Shown here in pieces: positions 10,754-23,260 of a stretch of DNA of 64,000 nucleotides. The notes under the pieces were generated by a model. That model was not told the DNA's origin and ran no database searches. It saw only the letters and a list, made by a program, of their open reading frames with translations. Source of the DNA: Isoetes taiwanensis (lineage: Eukaryota; Streptophyta; Lycopodiopsida; Isoetales; Isoetaceae); the NCBI GenBank assembly GCA_021234155.1, contig JAJEKV010000035.1, positions 370,001 to 434,000 of the forward strand, given 5' to 3'. A program made the position numbers and the translations under genes. Within the stretch, counting starts at the first letter, position 1. Each line of letters opens with the position of its first letter.

Positions 10754-11760
10754 ATGGCCAGGACTAAACAAAATGCCCGTGTACCTGGAAGTGGCCCTCC
10801 ATTGGCACAGGCATTTGCTGCTGCAAAGGAAGCAGAGTCGAGCATTCAGTTCAATGGTATTGAAGTGGTCCCAGAACAAATGACTCCTATAGCCGATAAG
10901 TTTTCATGGTGCATCGAGGTAGGCCCAATCCACCCTGGCTCTAGCACAAATCATCTCAAGGATCTGTGCTTGTACTTTGCTGAGCCCGGGACTCGGAAAA
11001 GGGAAGGGGAAAAAGAACTTGAAAAAAAAGGCACGAGGAAAATAGGAAGAGAGAAACAAGAAAAAGGAAGGGGGAAAAAGCACGAGGAAAAGGGGAAGAG
11101 GGAAAGGGTGAAAAAAGGAGAAAAAGGAAGTGAACAAGAGCATAGGAGAAAGAAAATGGCAGAACAACATTTCTTCCCAGAACAACATTGAAAGATCTCT
11201 CTGGGTTGAAAGATAGCATCAATAAATACATCTTCTTATGGAAGGAGATATGTAAGAATCAAGAAACTAGCTTGTTTGCAGGGCAATACACGAGAAATGT
11301 TGAGTATTGGAGCCAGCTTCTTATCTCTTTGGAGGATGTTGCTCCAAAACGTCTTCGAAATGATGCATTTTGGACACAAACAAGACAAGCTCCTCCAGAA
11401 CAAATTGCATTTGTTTCAGAGATCAATATATCCGCCTTGGTCACACGATCTTTACCTTATTATTGTGGCCCTTCAGATGGGCGTCCAATGGTGCCTCTTC
11501 AAGAGTTTGATCCTCACGTACATGTGACAAAGGATATGTTTGTTCTAGTCAGACTTGGAGATGACAACACTGCCACTTAGTTAGGATATGCAGAGGAGAA
11601 TGATGTTCTTGATCCAAAATCTACAAATTTTGGCCATATTTATATATTGTGGTGGAAGCCTCTTTGGAGGGGGCCCTCTTGGAGCAGCCTAATCCTTCCG
11701 ATTCTTCAAGGTACGAAATTTTAGATGCTATTCATTATGCTTGGGATGCCAATGGCAAGA
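10754..11760 (+). pseudogene. unrecognised protein-coding remnant split by a purine tract
   Basis: A frame opens after an acceptor-like TTATGCAG|GA with MARTKQNARVPGSGPPLAQA and continues to LCLYFAEPGTRK at about 11000. A purine-only stretch of about 190 bases then encodes only Lys/Glu/Gly/Arg and looks like inserted low-complexity DNA. Ordinary coding resumes at 11190 (DLSGLKDSINKYIFLWKEIC) and runs to TAG at 11578, continues in the same frame past the stop (LGYAEENDVLDPKSTNFGHI), then shifts frame into EQPNPSDSSRYEILDAIHYA to about 11765. The chain of readable segments argues for a real but decayed gene of about 280 residues. I do not recognise the family. It may be cargo of the element whose Helitron-like end lies at 8233. 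Confidence 0.45.
10985..11175 (+). repeat. purine-only low-complexity tract
   Basis: Almost uninterrupted A/G sequence built on GGAAAAGGGAA and GGCACGAGGAAAA. The complement of the same words (TTTTCCTCGTGCC) is found in the 1.5-kb pyrimidine tract at 37440-38970, so the two are the same repeat family in opposite orientation. Confidence 0.85.
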
Positions 11761-11765
11761 GGTAG

Positions 11766-12150
11766 AAAAATATCCAAATGTCGAAATATATTGTAGACAT
11801 GTGGAAATACATGGCACATTCATCTTAATACATGAGATCTTGTACTTTATTATATATATCTTATTCATCTTAATACATTAGATCTTGTATATTACTATAT
11901 CTTATATCACCTATAAATGCTTGCATCTTTACTAACTGCATAATACACTTATAGCATATATTTATTTACTCATCATGCATAATACTCTTATAGTATACAT
12001 GATTCATAGATTATAGGCATTGCAGATTTTATCAAGCTCATAAGTCCAAACCTGGAACCCAAACAAGATGGATAACAACACGGTATTTTCGCCCGGTGGG
12101 AATCTCTCTCAATTCTTAATAGCCCTTCTCAATTCTTAATAGCCCTTTAG
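11766..12150. other. AT-rich sequence, nothing recognised
   Basis: Contains two partial copies of CTTATTCATCTTAATACAT-like words (11820-11890) and a duplicated TTCTCAATTCTTAATAGCCC (about 12105 and 12127). No gene is seen. Confidence 0.5.
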
Positions 12151-13740
12151 CTCTCTAATCCCCTTCTATACCATACAACCTCATGGCCATTCAGAGGCCC
12201 CTTGCCCGGACCTCCACTTGGGGAGACATTCCCAACCCCAGCCCACCCACAGGAGAACCGGGAGGAGGGACCTGAACTAAAAACGACCCGGTCGATACCA
12301 AGGACAAGGGAGAAACCTCTTCTATGAGGAGGGAGGCCCGGACGAAGGCCCAATCTATGAGATTGACCCGGGAGATGGATGAAGGCTACTCGAGCCCGAT
12401 ACAGGCGCAGACGAGGGCCATGAAGCAAATGGAAGAACAGATTGAGAGCAATGTAACTGGATTGCGGGGATCGCGCAAAGAAGATACAATCTTCGTCCCC
12501 ACGCACTCAAAAGACAGGTTGGCAACGAAAAGGCAACAGTTGCGTAGATGGGGACCCACATGCAACAGTTAGAAGATGGGCTTCGCTTGGCACACTTCGA
12601 GAGGCAACAAGATAAGCAGGGCCTTGCTGACTTGCGAGCTCGCGTGGACTCCCTCCTCGCCACCATAGAGACTATGGCACGGCAGACAAGGTGGTGTTGA
12701 GCAGATACGCTGGCAACTATCTCCCGCCTCAAGTCGGTCGAGGAGTTCCACCATAATAATGAAATGTCCGAGCAGCCGAAGCCAGCCGGCCAGAGCTAAG
12801 AACCCTACAGTAGTAGGGTGAGACACAGCACGTGGAGATCTGAGAGCTCAGAGCAACCATTACCCGGCAAAGCCGGGGGGCCTTCATCCGAGGTCCATGA
12901 ACGATTCTGGCCCGGTACGAATGAGTTGGCCAAGCGGCAGAGATTTCAGCGGAGCTAGGCTCCCGGCTCCCCGCGGCGAGAGGCGCAACACGGGCCGGAT
13001 AAGCACACATATTCCACAGCCCACCGGTGCCAAAGCGGTGACAGGACACCACCTGCCCATCTCGCACACCACACCACCCTTGCCGCGTGAACAACCCACA
13101 CGCCCGGGCAGCAGGCATCATCTGGCCGGGGCGACTAATGTTGCCCCGCAACTCATTGAGCAAAGGGGAGCGGGGCCCGGCGCCATAATGTGGTGGTATC
13201 CCGACTCTCGGAGGGAGGCGGGAGAGGATCTCACCAAAGCGCATCCGTGGATCAACTCCTATCTCGCATGGCATTTCGAATGCAATGCACATTGTTCGAA
13301 AGCAAGCCGCCTTTGGGGCTCAACGCGCTGAGTCGCTGGCGTTGTTAAGCCTTCCTTCGATTGGCGGAACATGCAGTGCATGAGGCAATTTTATACAAAT
13401 TAGGCAATTGAAGGGGACTACTCTATGTCGACCGGGGATCTTTACTCCGCGTCCAACAGAGTCCCGCCGGCAGCAGCTGGCTCAAGTCAAGAATGTCCGT
13501 CGCCCAGGGGGTGCTGCAGGCCTAGTCCGAGGCAAGCTTCGCATTTTTAGGGCGATGCCTGCCGAGGTCACCGATGCAATGCGCCAAGTCAGCTGCCACC
13601 CCCGCTATCGCCACCCGGTACCCCTCGCGCACCTCCTACTCTCCTTTGCTCCAATCGCCCCAAAGAATCGTTGCTTAGGTGCCGCTGCCGCTTCCCCCGC
13701 GAACCGAACGATCATCGACCGCCTACATCAAATGCCAACA
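12150..13740 (+). mobile_element. possible LINE 5' region with ORF1-like sequence
   Basis: GC-rich sequence directly upstream of the LINE endonuclease. It carries a broken, highly charged frame (12324-12572, including MRLTREMDEG and AMKQMEEQIESN, coiled-coil-like) and a basic Pro/Arg-rich frame (12897-13331). These fit an ORF1/gag-like RNA-binding protein in style, but no zinc knuckle or RRM could be identified. Its assignment to the LINE rests on adjacency and shared base composition. The 5' end is undefined. Confidence 0.35.
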
Positions 13741-14277
13741 AATAGGAATCAGGTTCAATGGTATCTTTGGAACTGTCCGGGGGCTTCCCTTGGCAGAAAG
13801 GGGAGAGTCTCAACTCTATTGCACCAGATATGAATCTCATTTTCCTCTTGGAAACATGGGAACATGCAGGGCACCTGGATCACCCAACCTCCCGTGCTAT
13901 CTCGCATTTTTCTTATTGTTCAATGAGTGCACAAGCAAGCGAGGGCATGGCGGGGTTGCCTGCTACTATCGTGCAACCTTGGGGCGCTCAATCTCAATGC
14001 ACAAAACAGACAGGTACAATCGCTACTTATGGGTGCGCGTGCATCATGACAGTGGCAACATTCTCTTCATAGCAGCATGCTACTTTCCATATGCCGAGAG
14101 CAACTTTTATAACACTCATTCAGATGTGGATAGATTGGAGCCCTATGTCGATCTATATGATGACATACAGCAGCACAAACAGTTGGGCAAGGTTATGCTG
14201 CTTGGTGACTTTAATGCACGCACAGGAGCCGAGCAGGTCCCAAAATTTGAACCCCTGGCAGAGGACGTCTTGCAGTT
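13740..14277 (+). mobile_element. LINE APE-type endonuclease, N-terminal part
   Basis: Two overlapping frames read an apurinic endonuclease-like domain of a plant LINE: NLIFLLETWEHAGHL in one frame, then, after a shift, GHGGVACYYRATLGRSISMH, VRVHHDSGNILFIAACYFP and MLLGDFNARTGAEQ. LLETW and GDFNAR are the typical metal/active-site motifs of this nuclease family. The domain is cut at 14277 inside the codon after DVLQ by the LTR retrotransposon at 14278-25742 and continues at 25748. Confidence 0.85.
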
Positions 14278-15928
14278 TGTGACGCCCACGCTAAACATAT
14301 CTGGCCTGGCCGTACACTTTCGGCGAGAAATCCCCGTCCGGCTCAACAACCGCCGCGACAGCCCTCCGGCTATCCCGACTATGGAACTCCCCAGTGCGGA
14401 AAGGGGACACGAAGGTGTCTTGCGCGCCCTTCCCCTATGGGCTCCTATCACAGCGGAAGCATAAACAACGCCAGAACTAGCAATAACAATACAACATACT
14501 ACCTCGAAGGGTAGTCCATCACATATCCATATGAGCAAAGAAGATAATCATAAACCATAAAACATGAGAGCTCCTACCCATGGCTCCACTCATAAGGAGG
14601 ATGACCGAGCTAGGCCTCAAGATAGAGCAGACCGAGTCATAACAATGGCAAGGGCTGGCATAAGACAATGGCTAGGGTTGACCACTCCATCCGCCCCTCC
14701 CGTGCATACTTTGCGGATGGGCTCAATCAGGAATACGGCATGGCTCTAGCCTTCCTGGATCACGCAATCCCATGGCATCACCCATCGGGACTACTCCGTG
14801 TTGCATCTCCCGGTCCGTCGAGGCGGGAAGGGTTGCATTTCCCCTTCCCGGGTCTAGAGGTTCCACGGCGGCTAGAGAATCGTGGGCGACACACGATTCA
14901 TACCCGATCGAACCCCCAAAACAAGAGCCAAGCCGACACTTGCAACTCTTGAGGGCGGGCGACACCATCGCCCCAGGAGGTGTCAGACCCATGCTCGGCC
15001 CACACGAAGTGACCGACCATAAGCCTAGCTCACTATGGGATCCCCCGTAGCCCCCCCTCGGCAGGGATCCTCCCTCCGCATTGCCTCTAGCCCCGTTGTG
15101 TAGTGCTGAGTCACATCATAGCCTCCATAGCCCTGGGTTCCTATGCACAAAGCCGCAACTAATAGGAACTAAGGGATCTAATCTAGGAGCATACTACATA
15201 TGGCTCTAGGTCTCTACCCCCTTCCCAATACAAGAGGAGCAAACATGATCAACCATCGTCACATAATCATCACATCATGAGAATAATCATAAGAACATCT
15301 TAACCTAATCATACAAATCTAACTTACAGTTAGGGTTCCTTGATTAGGGTTCAAGATGATGCATGAGGGTTCTAGGATGGCTCTACCCTAGATACAAGAT
15401 ACTAACTCATCCGGAATGTTAATTCCGGATGAACTACTATGATTACTACTCTACATACCGCTCCCCGAAGCACTCCCTCCCAATCCTCAGGCGTCTCCAT
15501 GGTCTTGAAGTGTTCGAGGTAGCTCCCACTCCCTGGCGATGCACTCACGCTCCGGGGGGAGCTCTTTGTGCTAGGCTATGCCACGCAAAGAGGCGGTTCT
15601 CAAAACAGAGTTTCGAGCACGAAGAAGGTTCCCAGACTGTTGGAGCCAGAAAAGAGGCCTAGGGTTAGGGTTTAGGCCTTTATAGGTTAGGGTTCACATG
15701 TTATGCCACGTGGCTCCAATAGGGTAAGACCGCGGTGTGGCGGGTGCCCAATAGGTTAAGGCCACGTGGAAAATGGTCTTAACCTAAGGTTGGCTAAGTT
15801 ATATGAATAACTTAGTCATGCCCCCTAGTGCCACAATCTATGGTATACAAGGCTATGAAGATAGACTTGTATAGTGACTCTGTCCAGAATATATGTGTTT
15901 ATAGCATATATTCCCCTAGAACGTCACA
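14278..15928 (-). repeat. LTR (3' LTR of the minus-strand element)
   Basis: 1651 bases, TG...CA bounded, paired with 24087-25742. Long AT-rich parts are nearly identical between the two, while CG-rich stretches differ in small blocks. Inside lie repeated AGGGTTAGGGTTTAGG-like words near 15655 and an inverted pair ACTCATCCGGAATGTTAATT/CCGGATGA near 15410, also present in the other LTR. Confidence 0.95.
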
Positions 15929-15940
15929 TTCTCCCCCCTT
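15929..15940 (-). other. polypurine tract
   Basis: On the minus strand AAGGGGGGAGAA lies immediately before the TGTGACG of the left-hand LTR, the correct place and composition for the plus-strand DNA primer of this retrotransposon. Confidence 0.9.
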
Positions 15941-16869
15941 AGGACAATGTCGTGTCCTCGACATTGCAAGCTAAGGTGACGAACCTACTCTACTCCCGCA
16001 AAAGCACACAACAAGAATATATGAACTTAACTCTATTGAAAAGATCAACTTTTTCAATTAATTACTTATTATGTAATTATAAAGCTATATTTATAAGTTA
16101 TACAAAATTATATAGCTATAACAACTATTATTATCAAAGTATACACATAATATTATTACAACAAATTTAGGAGTTCATAGTTAGTCTAAAATCTATGACT
16201 CCTATCTTCTCGTAACGTGCTCCCTCCTTCATGCTTCCCTTCACCGCCCTCACAAAGTAGCACATTACGTTATATAAGTTAATAAGTTTGTGGTTTTAGG
16301 GGACCACCCCTTACCTACCTCCTTGAGGCGAACTACTAACTCAAGGTTACCCTACTACCTTGCACTCGATCATGGCCCTTTCGGATTTGAGCTTAAGGAC
16401 CATTTAAGATGATCCTATCATCGCCCATGATCAAGTGCTACCTTGTACTCGGTTACCCGGTGCCGAGTACCCCTAGTGCATCATGCCCCAAGGGTTTTAA
16501 GCTAGGGGAACGTCTCACGATCCCATCATCGCGCAAGATGATCACTTTGACCTTCACCATGACCCTCCTACGGCCGCCAGTGTGCGTACCCGCATCATCG
16601 GCATAGAGAGCATCCGATCGATGTCCCATCATCGCCCACCATGCCTCAATCCTCACTCACATGACCCTAATGGTCATGCGCACCTCTTGGTGCGTGCTGG
16701 CCTAGAGAATGCCTTAAAGGCGTATCCCATCATCGCCCACACGTTCCAAGATTCTGGCATATGCACTCTACTAACTAGAATACATGAGCCAGAACTTAAG
16801 GCTAACTAAGACATACTAAGCTAACCTCCTGGCAAGTCGGCGTCGATCAATTCGGAGACGACTCGCCCA

Positions 16870-17270
16870 TCAACTCCTTCATAAACTCTGGGTATTGCTT
16901 CTCCAAATCTTACTTCAATACCCAGATCGTGTCTTCCATGGGCAAGTGATTCCACTTGACCAACTACTGGAGGAATTTAGATCACCTAGTCCTCTTGAAT
17001 GGCTTATCAAGAAGCAATTCAGGCACAATTTCAACTTGATCCTCCGTCATTTCCAACAAAGTTGGAGTATCCAAAACCTCCTCAGGGTTAGGATCGTGCC
17101 TTTTCAATAGACTCATATGGAAGACCTTAAGGTGGGCTGAGAGATCCAACTTGTAGGCTTGGGAGCCCACTCCTCTCCAAGATCTTGAACGGACCGGCCC
17201 ACCTAGGGGCGAGCTTCTTACAATTGCCGATGCGAAGCTTCCCTTGCTTAACCTTACTTGAGCCAAACTT
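16870..17270 (-). pseudogene. gypsy integrase C-terminus and chromodomain
   Basis: AYKLDLSAHLKVFHMSLLKR is the standard C-terminal integrase segment of chromoviruses. After about 70 residues follows LVKWNHLPMEDTIWVLK, then a stop, then DLEKQYPEFMKELM, matching the pattern of a chromodomain (K-W-x-L-P-x-x-x-x-T-W). The chromodomain is thought to direct integration to modified chromatin. At least one in-frame stop is present. Confidence 0.8.
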
Positions 17271-17673
17271 TATCTCTCACAACAAAACAACTCTCGAGGA
17301 GTTTTATGTCTATCTGCTAGACTCTTCAGATGTGCCCATGCTGTTTGAAGATATTCCCACACTTCTACCAAAAGCTACCTCGTCGTTGTTGAGAAACTTC
17401 CACCCAGGGCACTAGATTATGCCACATAACTAGGGTCAAGCATTGATAACTGTAATTGATCATGGAGGAGACATCTTCGATGACTCTTGCTTCATATTAT
17501 TGTACGTAATTGACCAGGTGGATGTACTCGGCCCATTTGGATTACTTGTTCCAATCATAGTTTCTCAACGTGCTCTCCAAAATTGTGTTGGTGCGGTCCC
17601 TTTGCCGATTTGACTGCAAATGATAAGCAAAACTCATCAACAAGTTGGTGCAGCTCGTGTTGAAGAAGTCTTG

Positions 17674-17895
17674 CTAAACGTCGCTAAAGAACTTCGGATC
17701 TCTTTTGGTGATGATCGACCTGTGCATTTCCATGCAGCCTAAAAGATCTCTATGGTGTCTATGGTGTGGCATGGCAAGCATGTGCCCTTTTGCTAAGCTA
17801 TATACCACAACCATCAAGGCTTCAAAGCTTCTTGTTGTCCTTGGGAGGCCAACTATAAAACCCATGCTGATGACTTCCCACTTGGTGTCTGGCAC
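17674..17895 (-). pseudogene. gypsy integrase core fragment
   Basis: KWEVISMGFIVGLPRTTRSF is the entry of the integrase catalytic core, where the usual form is WE-x-I-S-M-D-F-I. The first catalytic Asp position reads Gly here, which would inactivate it. A later piece, HRSIITKRDPKFFSDV, fits the second conserved region (S-D-R-D-P-x-F). Confidence 0.8.
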
Positions 17896-18248
17896 CGCCC
17901 TTGATGACTCCTGGAATTCGAAGTTGTTCCGCCCTTGTCTGCTGGCTGCACTGACATTCTTGGATATGTCTGATTATCTGCTTCTTCATATCCGGCCAGA
18001 CGTAGCTACTTCTAATCTTGAAGTAGGCCTTTATAAATTTTGCATGGCCGGAATTAGGGCTATTATGCGTGTCCTGGAAGATTTTTCTTACTTCTTATAC
18101 TTTGGGTACGCATAATTGTTCTTTGCTATTAGAGATTACCTTCCTTTTTAAAATATTTGAAGGTTTCTCTTTCTTAATCCGTCCTTGCACTCTTGCAAAG
18201 ACTAGCCCATTATGTGCTTGAACTCCATGTTGGGGTAGATGGCTTCTT

Positions 18249-18500
18249 CTATCTTCTTGCCGAATTCGCTTGCCGAAGTGGAGATGGCATTGCAAATTGT
18301 TGCTTCAAAAGCTTGCCAATGAGTGGCGACGTCTTAACATCTCCACGGCTGCATGCTCTTCCATTGATTTGCTGTAGATCACGATGTCGTCGAAGAGAAT
18401 TGATGAAGAAATCATCCAAGGAATCTTCGAAGATGTCGTCCTCAAATGCATACAAGTTGGTGGAGCATTCCATAGACTTAGGGGCATTACTGTGAAGTCA
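18249..18500 (-). pseudogene. gypsy reverse transcriptase core fragment
   Basis: MPLSLWNAPPTCMHL corresponds to the conserved MPFGL-x-NAP-x-TF segment, and FDDIVIYSKSMEEHA is the palm with the active-site aspartates (normally YLDDILIYS; here F replaces the YL pair). Frames shift between the two segments. The protein copied the element's RNA to DNA when intact. Confidence 0.8.
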
Positions 18501-20700
18501 TAGTGCCCATACCGTGTTCTGAAGGAGTCTTATAATTATCTTCCCCCTTTATCCTTATTTGCTGATTGCCCGAGCTTAAGTCGATTTCGCAGAAGAATCT
18601 TGCTTCTTGGGGCTGATCCATTATGTCGTTGCTTGTTGAGCTTCCCATGGTTGATATACATCTTTAGACTTCCATCTTGGCCAAAAGGATCTCCAAGTCG
18701 ATCAACTCCTACAACTGCTTCTTGAGCTCTGCTAGCTCGGAAGTGCTGATTCTATAAAGAGCCTTGCTGATCGGCTCTGCCTCCAGTGCAAGTGTGATTT
18801 CAGATTCTATGCTTCTATAGAGCAAAAGCTCTCAAATTTCATCTGGAGGTATATCATGGGACTTCTTGATTAACTTAGAAAATGGCCGAGGCACTGTTTC
18901 GAAGTAACATCTTCCTTCTTACTATTGCGGTCGGAGTCGACAACTTGATGCACTTAAGTAATTGCCTTACTGACATGCGTTGCACGATTGGAATTACTTA
19001 ACTTAAATTATAAGGTACTTGCCCTTTGGTGCTGGGATAAGTATCTCTTGCTTATAATAATCAATTATTGCTTTAGCCAGCTTTAATATTGCATGCTTAT
19101 TATGAGGTCATAATTGCCAATGTACATAAGTTGGTGTCGATGCTCTACTTTGCTTCGCTTAAGGTTGATGTCGAACTTGACTCTTGTTCCATTGGTGCTG
19201 CTAATTACTCGGCCTTGCCTTAACTACTGGCCTAGATTTAGACTTAAGAGTCTTGCTCTTAAAGATGTCCGCCATCTAGAAGGTGCAAAATTACAAGTTA
19301 AAGAACTACTTACATAAATGCTATGGCCACAAATTTAGTCGGCATGACATTACTTTGGGCACACATAGAAAACTATATGATTAGATAATTATTCTTGTTT
19401 TAGATCTAATCTATACTCTAGGATCTCCCCTTTCTTACTTATTGCCCTCTTTGAAATAGTCCCACCTTTGAGTTGATGCCATCTAAGAAGTTGGCCGGAC
19501 TTATTAGATTGCTTCCCTTCACTTGGTTGGATTATTCCTTATGCTGCGGAAGTACTCGTCATATACATGGTCGACGGTTATCCTATTATTGAATCCTTCT
19601 TAGCGAGGTGATCAAGCTCACGAAGAGGTTTTAATATGTTGGATATCTGTCAGCAATGTATACAATTATTGTACTCCATACATTTTCTTCCCAATCCTTG
19701 AAGCTTTGCTCAATTCTTGGGTCCATCTTCTAAAAGAAAAGACAAAAACTACTCGAAATTTCGTCCCTACCCCATCATGGATGCTATCACCCATAATTCT
19801 AAGAAACTCAACTATCTGATAGGTCCTCTAGCTTGCTTAAAGCTGGTGTAGTCGTTGGTCGTTGGAGTAGCAAGGCGATGATCCATAATTTGTTGAAAAG
19901 AATCTGGTATCCTTGGAGTTGTATGATCATTCAAGTGCCCTGCTTTCTTTCATTGAACATATTCTGACTCTGCTCGTCCTTGATGCTGATTACCTTCATT
20001 AACATTATCCCTCTTAGTGGACTTGCTGATGTAGATAACATAACGCTCGGTGTCGCATCCCAAGAGCTTGAAGGTAATGTTCACCACTGCGTAGAATCTT
20101 TCGTGTTTAACTCATCTGCCTTGAAGGTTATTAGATTCGAGGATGATTCTTCTAACTCCTGCATTGATATTGTTGTGTTGAACTTGTCGATTTGATTCTT
20201 CATCCTGGCGGCCACATGCTGTTGTTATAAGGCTGAAGACAATGTCGAGTGCTTTACCACTTCTAACTGTGCAACTTCTCTTGCTTAGAGGAGTTTATGT
20301 GCATCCATCTGCAGGGACTAATCTTGACTGATCAATTAATAATGCTGGTATTTTGTCCCCCATGATGCCTCTTCTTGATGGTGTTTGACCTCCAATCTCT
20401 AAGGTAGAAGATTGTCGCGATCTTGAGATGGTGCTGTCGAGGTTGATGCAGCTGCTCTGAAGTATCGGGGCTGATGAGGAAGAAGTTTGTTGCAGTTTGC
20501 CATATTCCTATTCCTGAGAAGCCACCCTTGCTGGCTTGTAATACCTCCTTAGCCGAAGCATCTTTGCTTGAAGTCTGAATCTGATACTACTATGGCCTCT
20601 ATATCTGCTATAGTTGCCAATCCTAGGAGATATGCTCAGTCTCATCCTTTAGAACTCTTGATGTCCTGAGTTGATGAAGTCGTCTACTTGTTGGTGGCGT
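18501..20700 (-). pseudogene. decayed gypsy internal region (gag-pol)
   Basis: No long frame survives on either strand, but codon-like word use and position between the recognisable reverse transcriptase and the gag-like region identify it as the rest of the polyprotein. Protease could not be pinpointed. Confidence 0.5.
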
Positions 20701-20710
20701 ATCTCTGACA

Positions 20711-20968
20711 TTAGTCATCGATGTCGGGCCCTTCCTCGAGACAATATGGCACTTGGAGAATATCGTTGACTAGGAGATGTTCCTCCCCTAATGTGATCGA
20801 TTTTATAAGTGCCATGATGCTCATTGGCTGTTGCATAGCCCTCTTGGCAAGTCTTGTGTCTATTTTTGATGTCGCAATCGTCCTTCCTTTAGCCTCTTCT
20901 TTATTATTTGTGTTCGGGCTTCTCTGTACACCATCTTGGCCTTTGATTTGCTGAAGTTTCCTCCACAA
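20711..20968 (-). pseudogene. gag-pol linker fragment
   Basis: A polar frame (LQQIKGQDGVQRSPNTNNKE, then MALIKSITLGEEHLLVNDIL) that is open for 85 residues. It lies between gag-like and pol-like parts of the gypsy element. The family is unclear. Confidence 0.4.
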
Positions 20969-21789
20969 GTTTGCCCTCTGCTTTCAATTCGTTGATGTTG
21001 TCGAGTGGCTCCACTGTCGAGAATCTGCAACGAAGATTCTCCTGACCTATTTTACTGCCCTAAAGTGCACAAGACAACTAATACTATCATAACAACAATT
21101 ACTTATGTCTATTTACTCTACAAACCCTATTTTTATACCTTTATCCTCTCTACCTCAATTGACCCTCTTGGCACTTTACTAGGCACTGAGAAAGGTACTT
21201 ATTTACTATTATGGGGTGGTAGAAGGAGACTCACTTTGGGTATACTTGGTGTGTTAGACTAAATTATATTAGATAGAATGAATTCCTAGATAATTATCTA
21301 TGACAAAGGCATGGCTGAAGACACTTGATGATAGTGCACCTATAACGTGTGTTGGTGTATCATACCAACGTGTGACAACAATTTCTAAGGCCTTGGCAAC
21401 TAGCTGGGTTTCTAAAAAAATGTTTAATTATACTACCTATATGTAGACAAGAAGACACTTAGCAAGATAAGAGCGACAACTAAGCTATGATGAGTGCAAA
21501 TGTTGTCTCTATCTAGCTTAAGGATCTTGGTTCTAAGTCTAAGGCTTGGCCATTAATATTATCTAAGATTATTAAAGCTTAAATTTAATTAAGAATTATA
21601 ATTCAAACATAAACGATGCCCGCCCTTAGTGGTTGGGGGTGGGAGGTTCGATTCCTGCTACTGTGGGAATTCTTTTAAGATGAGGTTCAAATGGATTGAA
21701 AAGCTAGAATGAGGTAGTGCAGGGTAGAAGACTAGCATATGTACTAAGACCCTTTTCAATGCAATTTTGCAAAATTTTGGCTTCGAACC

Positions 21790-22240
21790 ATATGACCCGG
21801 GTGAGAGTGCGCCAAAGGCACCTGCGTTGAGAACGCACATCCATTTGGCGCGGTCTCGACTCGGGTGAGAGTGCGCCAAAGGCACCTGCGTTGAGAACGC
21901 ACATCCATTTGGCGCGGTCTCACCCGGTGAGAGTGCGCCAAAGGCACGCAGCCATTTGGCGCGGTCTCACCCGGTGAGAGTGCGCCAAAGGCACCTGCGT
22001 TGAGAATGCACATCCATTTGGCGCGGTCTCACCCGGTTACCTTGATTTCCGCCAAGATTCAACAATTTCAGGAACTATAAGAGCTTAAAATGCTTATTTG
22101 GGCCAATTCTTAACTAGCATCTTATTTCATACCAAAAAGATATCTAAAAGTGCAAATATGGGCAAACCGGGTGAATCCGCGCGGATGGCCTCTGCGTCGC
22201 GAACGCAGACGTGTTTGGCGCGGTCTCACCCGGGTGGGCC
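21790..22240. repeat. GC palindrome repeats inside the gypsy element
   Basis: Four to five units of about 55-70 bases: GAGAGTGCGCCAAAGGCAC, CTGCGTTGAGAACGCACATC, CATTTGGCGCGGTCTCACCC. GAGAGTGCGCCAAA pairs with TTTGGCGCGGTCTC, so each unit folds as a hairpin. A diverged unit follows at 22170-22232. The style matches the intronic palindrome arrays elsewhere in this window, but the core sequence is different. Confidence 0.88.
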
Positions 22241-22628
22241 AATTCTAGCTATTTTTGGACATTTTTAACAAATTTAAAGTGCTACATTGCATTTCTAGAC
22301 AATTTCTAAGCATTCTAGCAACTTTTAGTACGAAATTTGGATCAATTTTGCCCTAAATCAAGTGACTATGCTACTTAGCCAATTAAGAGTATTTTAAATA
22401 AGATGCAAAGGATTCTACTACAATTAATTTATACAAGAGTATTTTTATATCCTACAAGCAATTAATTTATAGTAAATTTACTTTTGATGAGTAAAAACAA
22501 TGTACATAAAAACTTATATTTAAATAGTTTGCTAGACTGGGGCTCTTCACGGCTTCTCCTTGCGAATTCTCCTCGCTGGGTGGAGGTCTTTGGGCCTGCT
22601 TGGTATGGATCGCGCAGGGTTGCCTTCT

Positions 22629-23260
22629 TCAAAAAGTTGTACCAGCTCCACCTCTACTGCCTCCTGCGGCTCTCCTGACCATCAAGGGTGCAGATCTTGG
22701 TCTCCCTCGGCTTTGGCCTTCCTGGTGAGATCCCGCCGTCGTCGATGTGGTTCGGTAGTTGTGGCCCATCTTGAACTCATGGATAGACATTTGATGTAGG
22801 CGCTCGAAAAGAGACTTTCTGGTCGAACTGGTACGCTGTTGGCAATGCCAAATATGCTGAGCAGCTCTACTGTGCCGGGGGATTTGGCCCATGGCGAACC
22901 TTCTTGCGTCGAGTTGAGGTGGTGGAGGCTTGCTTTTCGACCCTGGTCGGCTACCTTGTCGAGATCCATTGGCGAGATAAATCCTCGCATCTTTGCCTTC
23001 TTCTTCTTCATACTCCTGTTCTTTGGGGTTGCTCCCCCGTCGAGGTTGCTCTCGCTACTTGCTCTTCCTCTACTCTCCCTGTTGCTGGGGTTGCTCCTAT
23101 TGCCGAGGTTGCTCTCGCTACTTGCTCTTCCTCTACTCTCCCTCATTCTTTGGGTTGCTCCTATTGCCCCAGGTTGCTCTAAGCTACTTGCTCTTCCTCC
23201 TGCCCGAAACAGATGCCCGCGATCTCAATTCCCCCAAGTCTTGCGATCATTCGCCTGAAG
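22629..23260 (-). pseudogene. gag-like region with internal tandem repeat
   Basis: A charged frame with three imperfect copies of a roughly 17-20-residue unit (SRGRASSESNL) between about 23030 and 23190, followed by a Lys-rich stretch (MKKKKAKMRGFIS) and a region rich in Arg and Ser. Position just downstream of the 5' LTR and the basic, repeat-bearing nature suit gag. No zinc knuckle was seen. Confidence 0.5.

Noticed and set aside
13679-14464. 261-residue frame treated as one protein
   Set aside because: Its first part is LINE endonuclease but from 14278 on it reads into the LTR; the end is not part of the protein.
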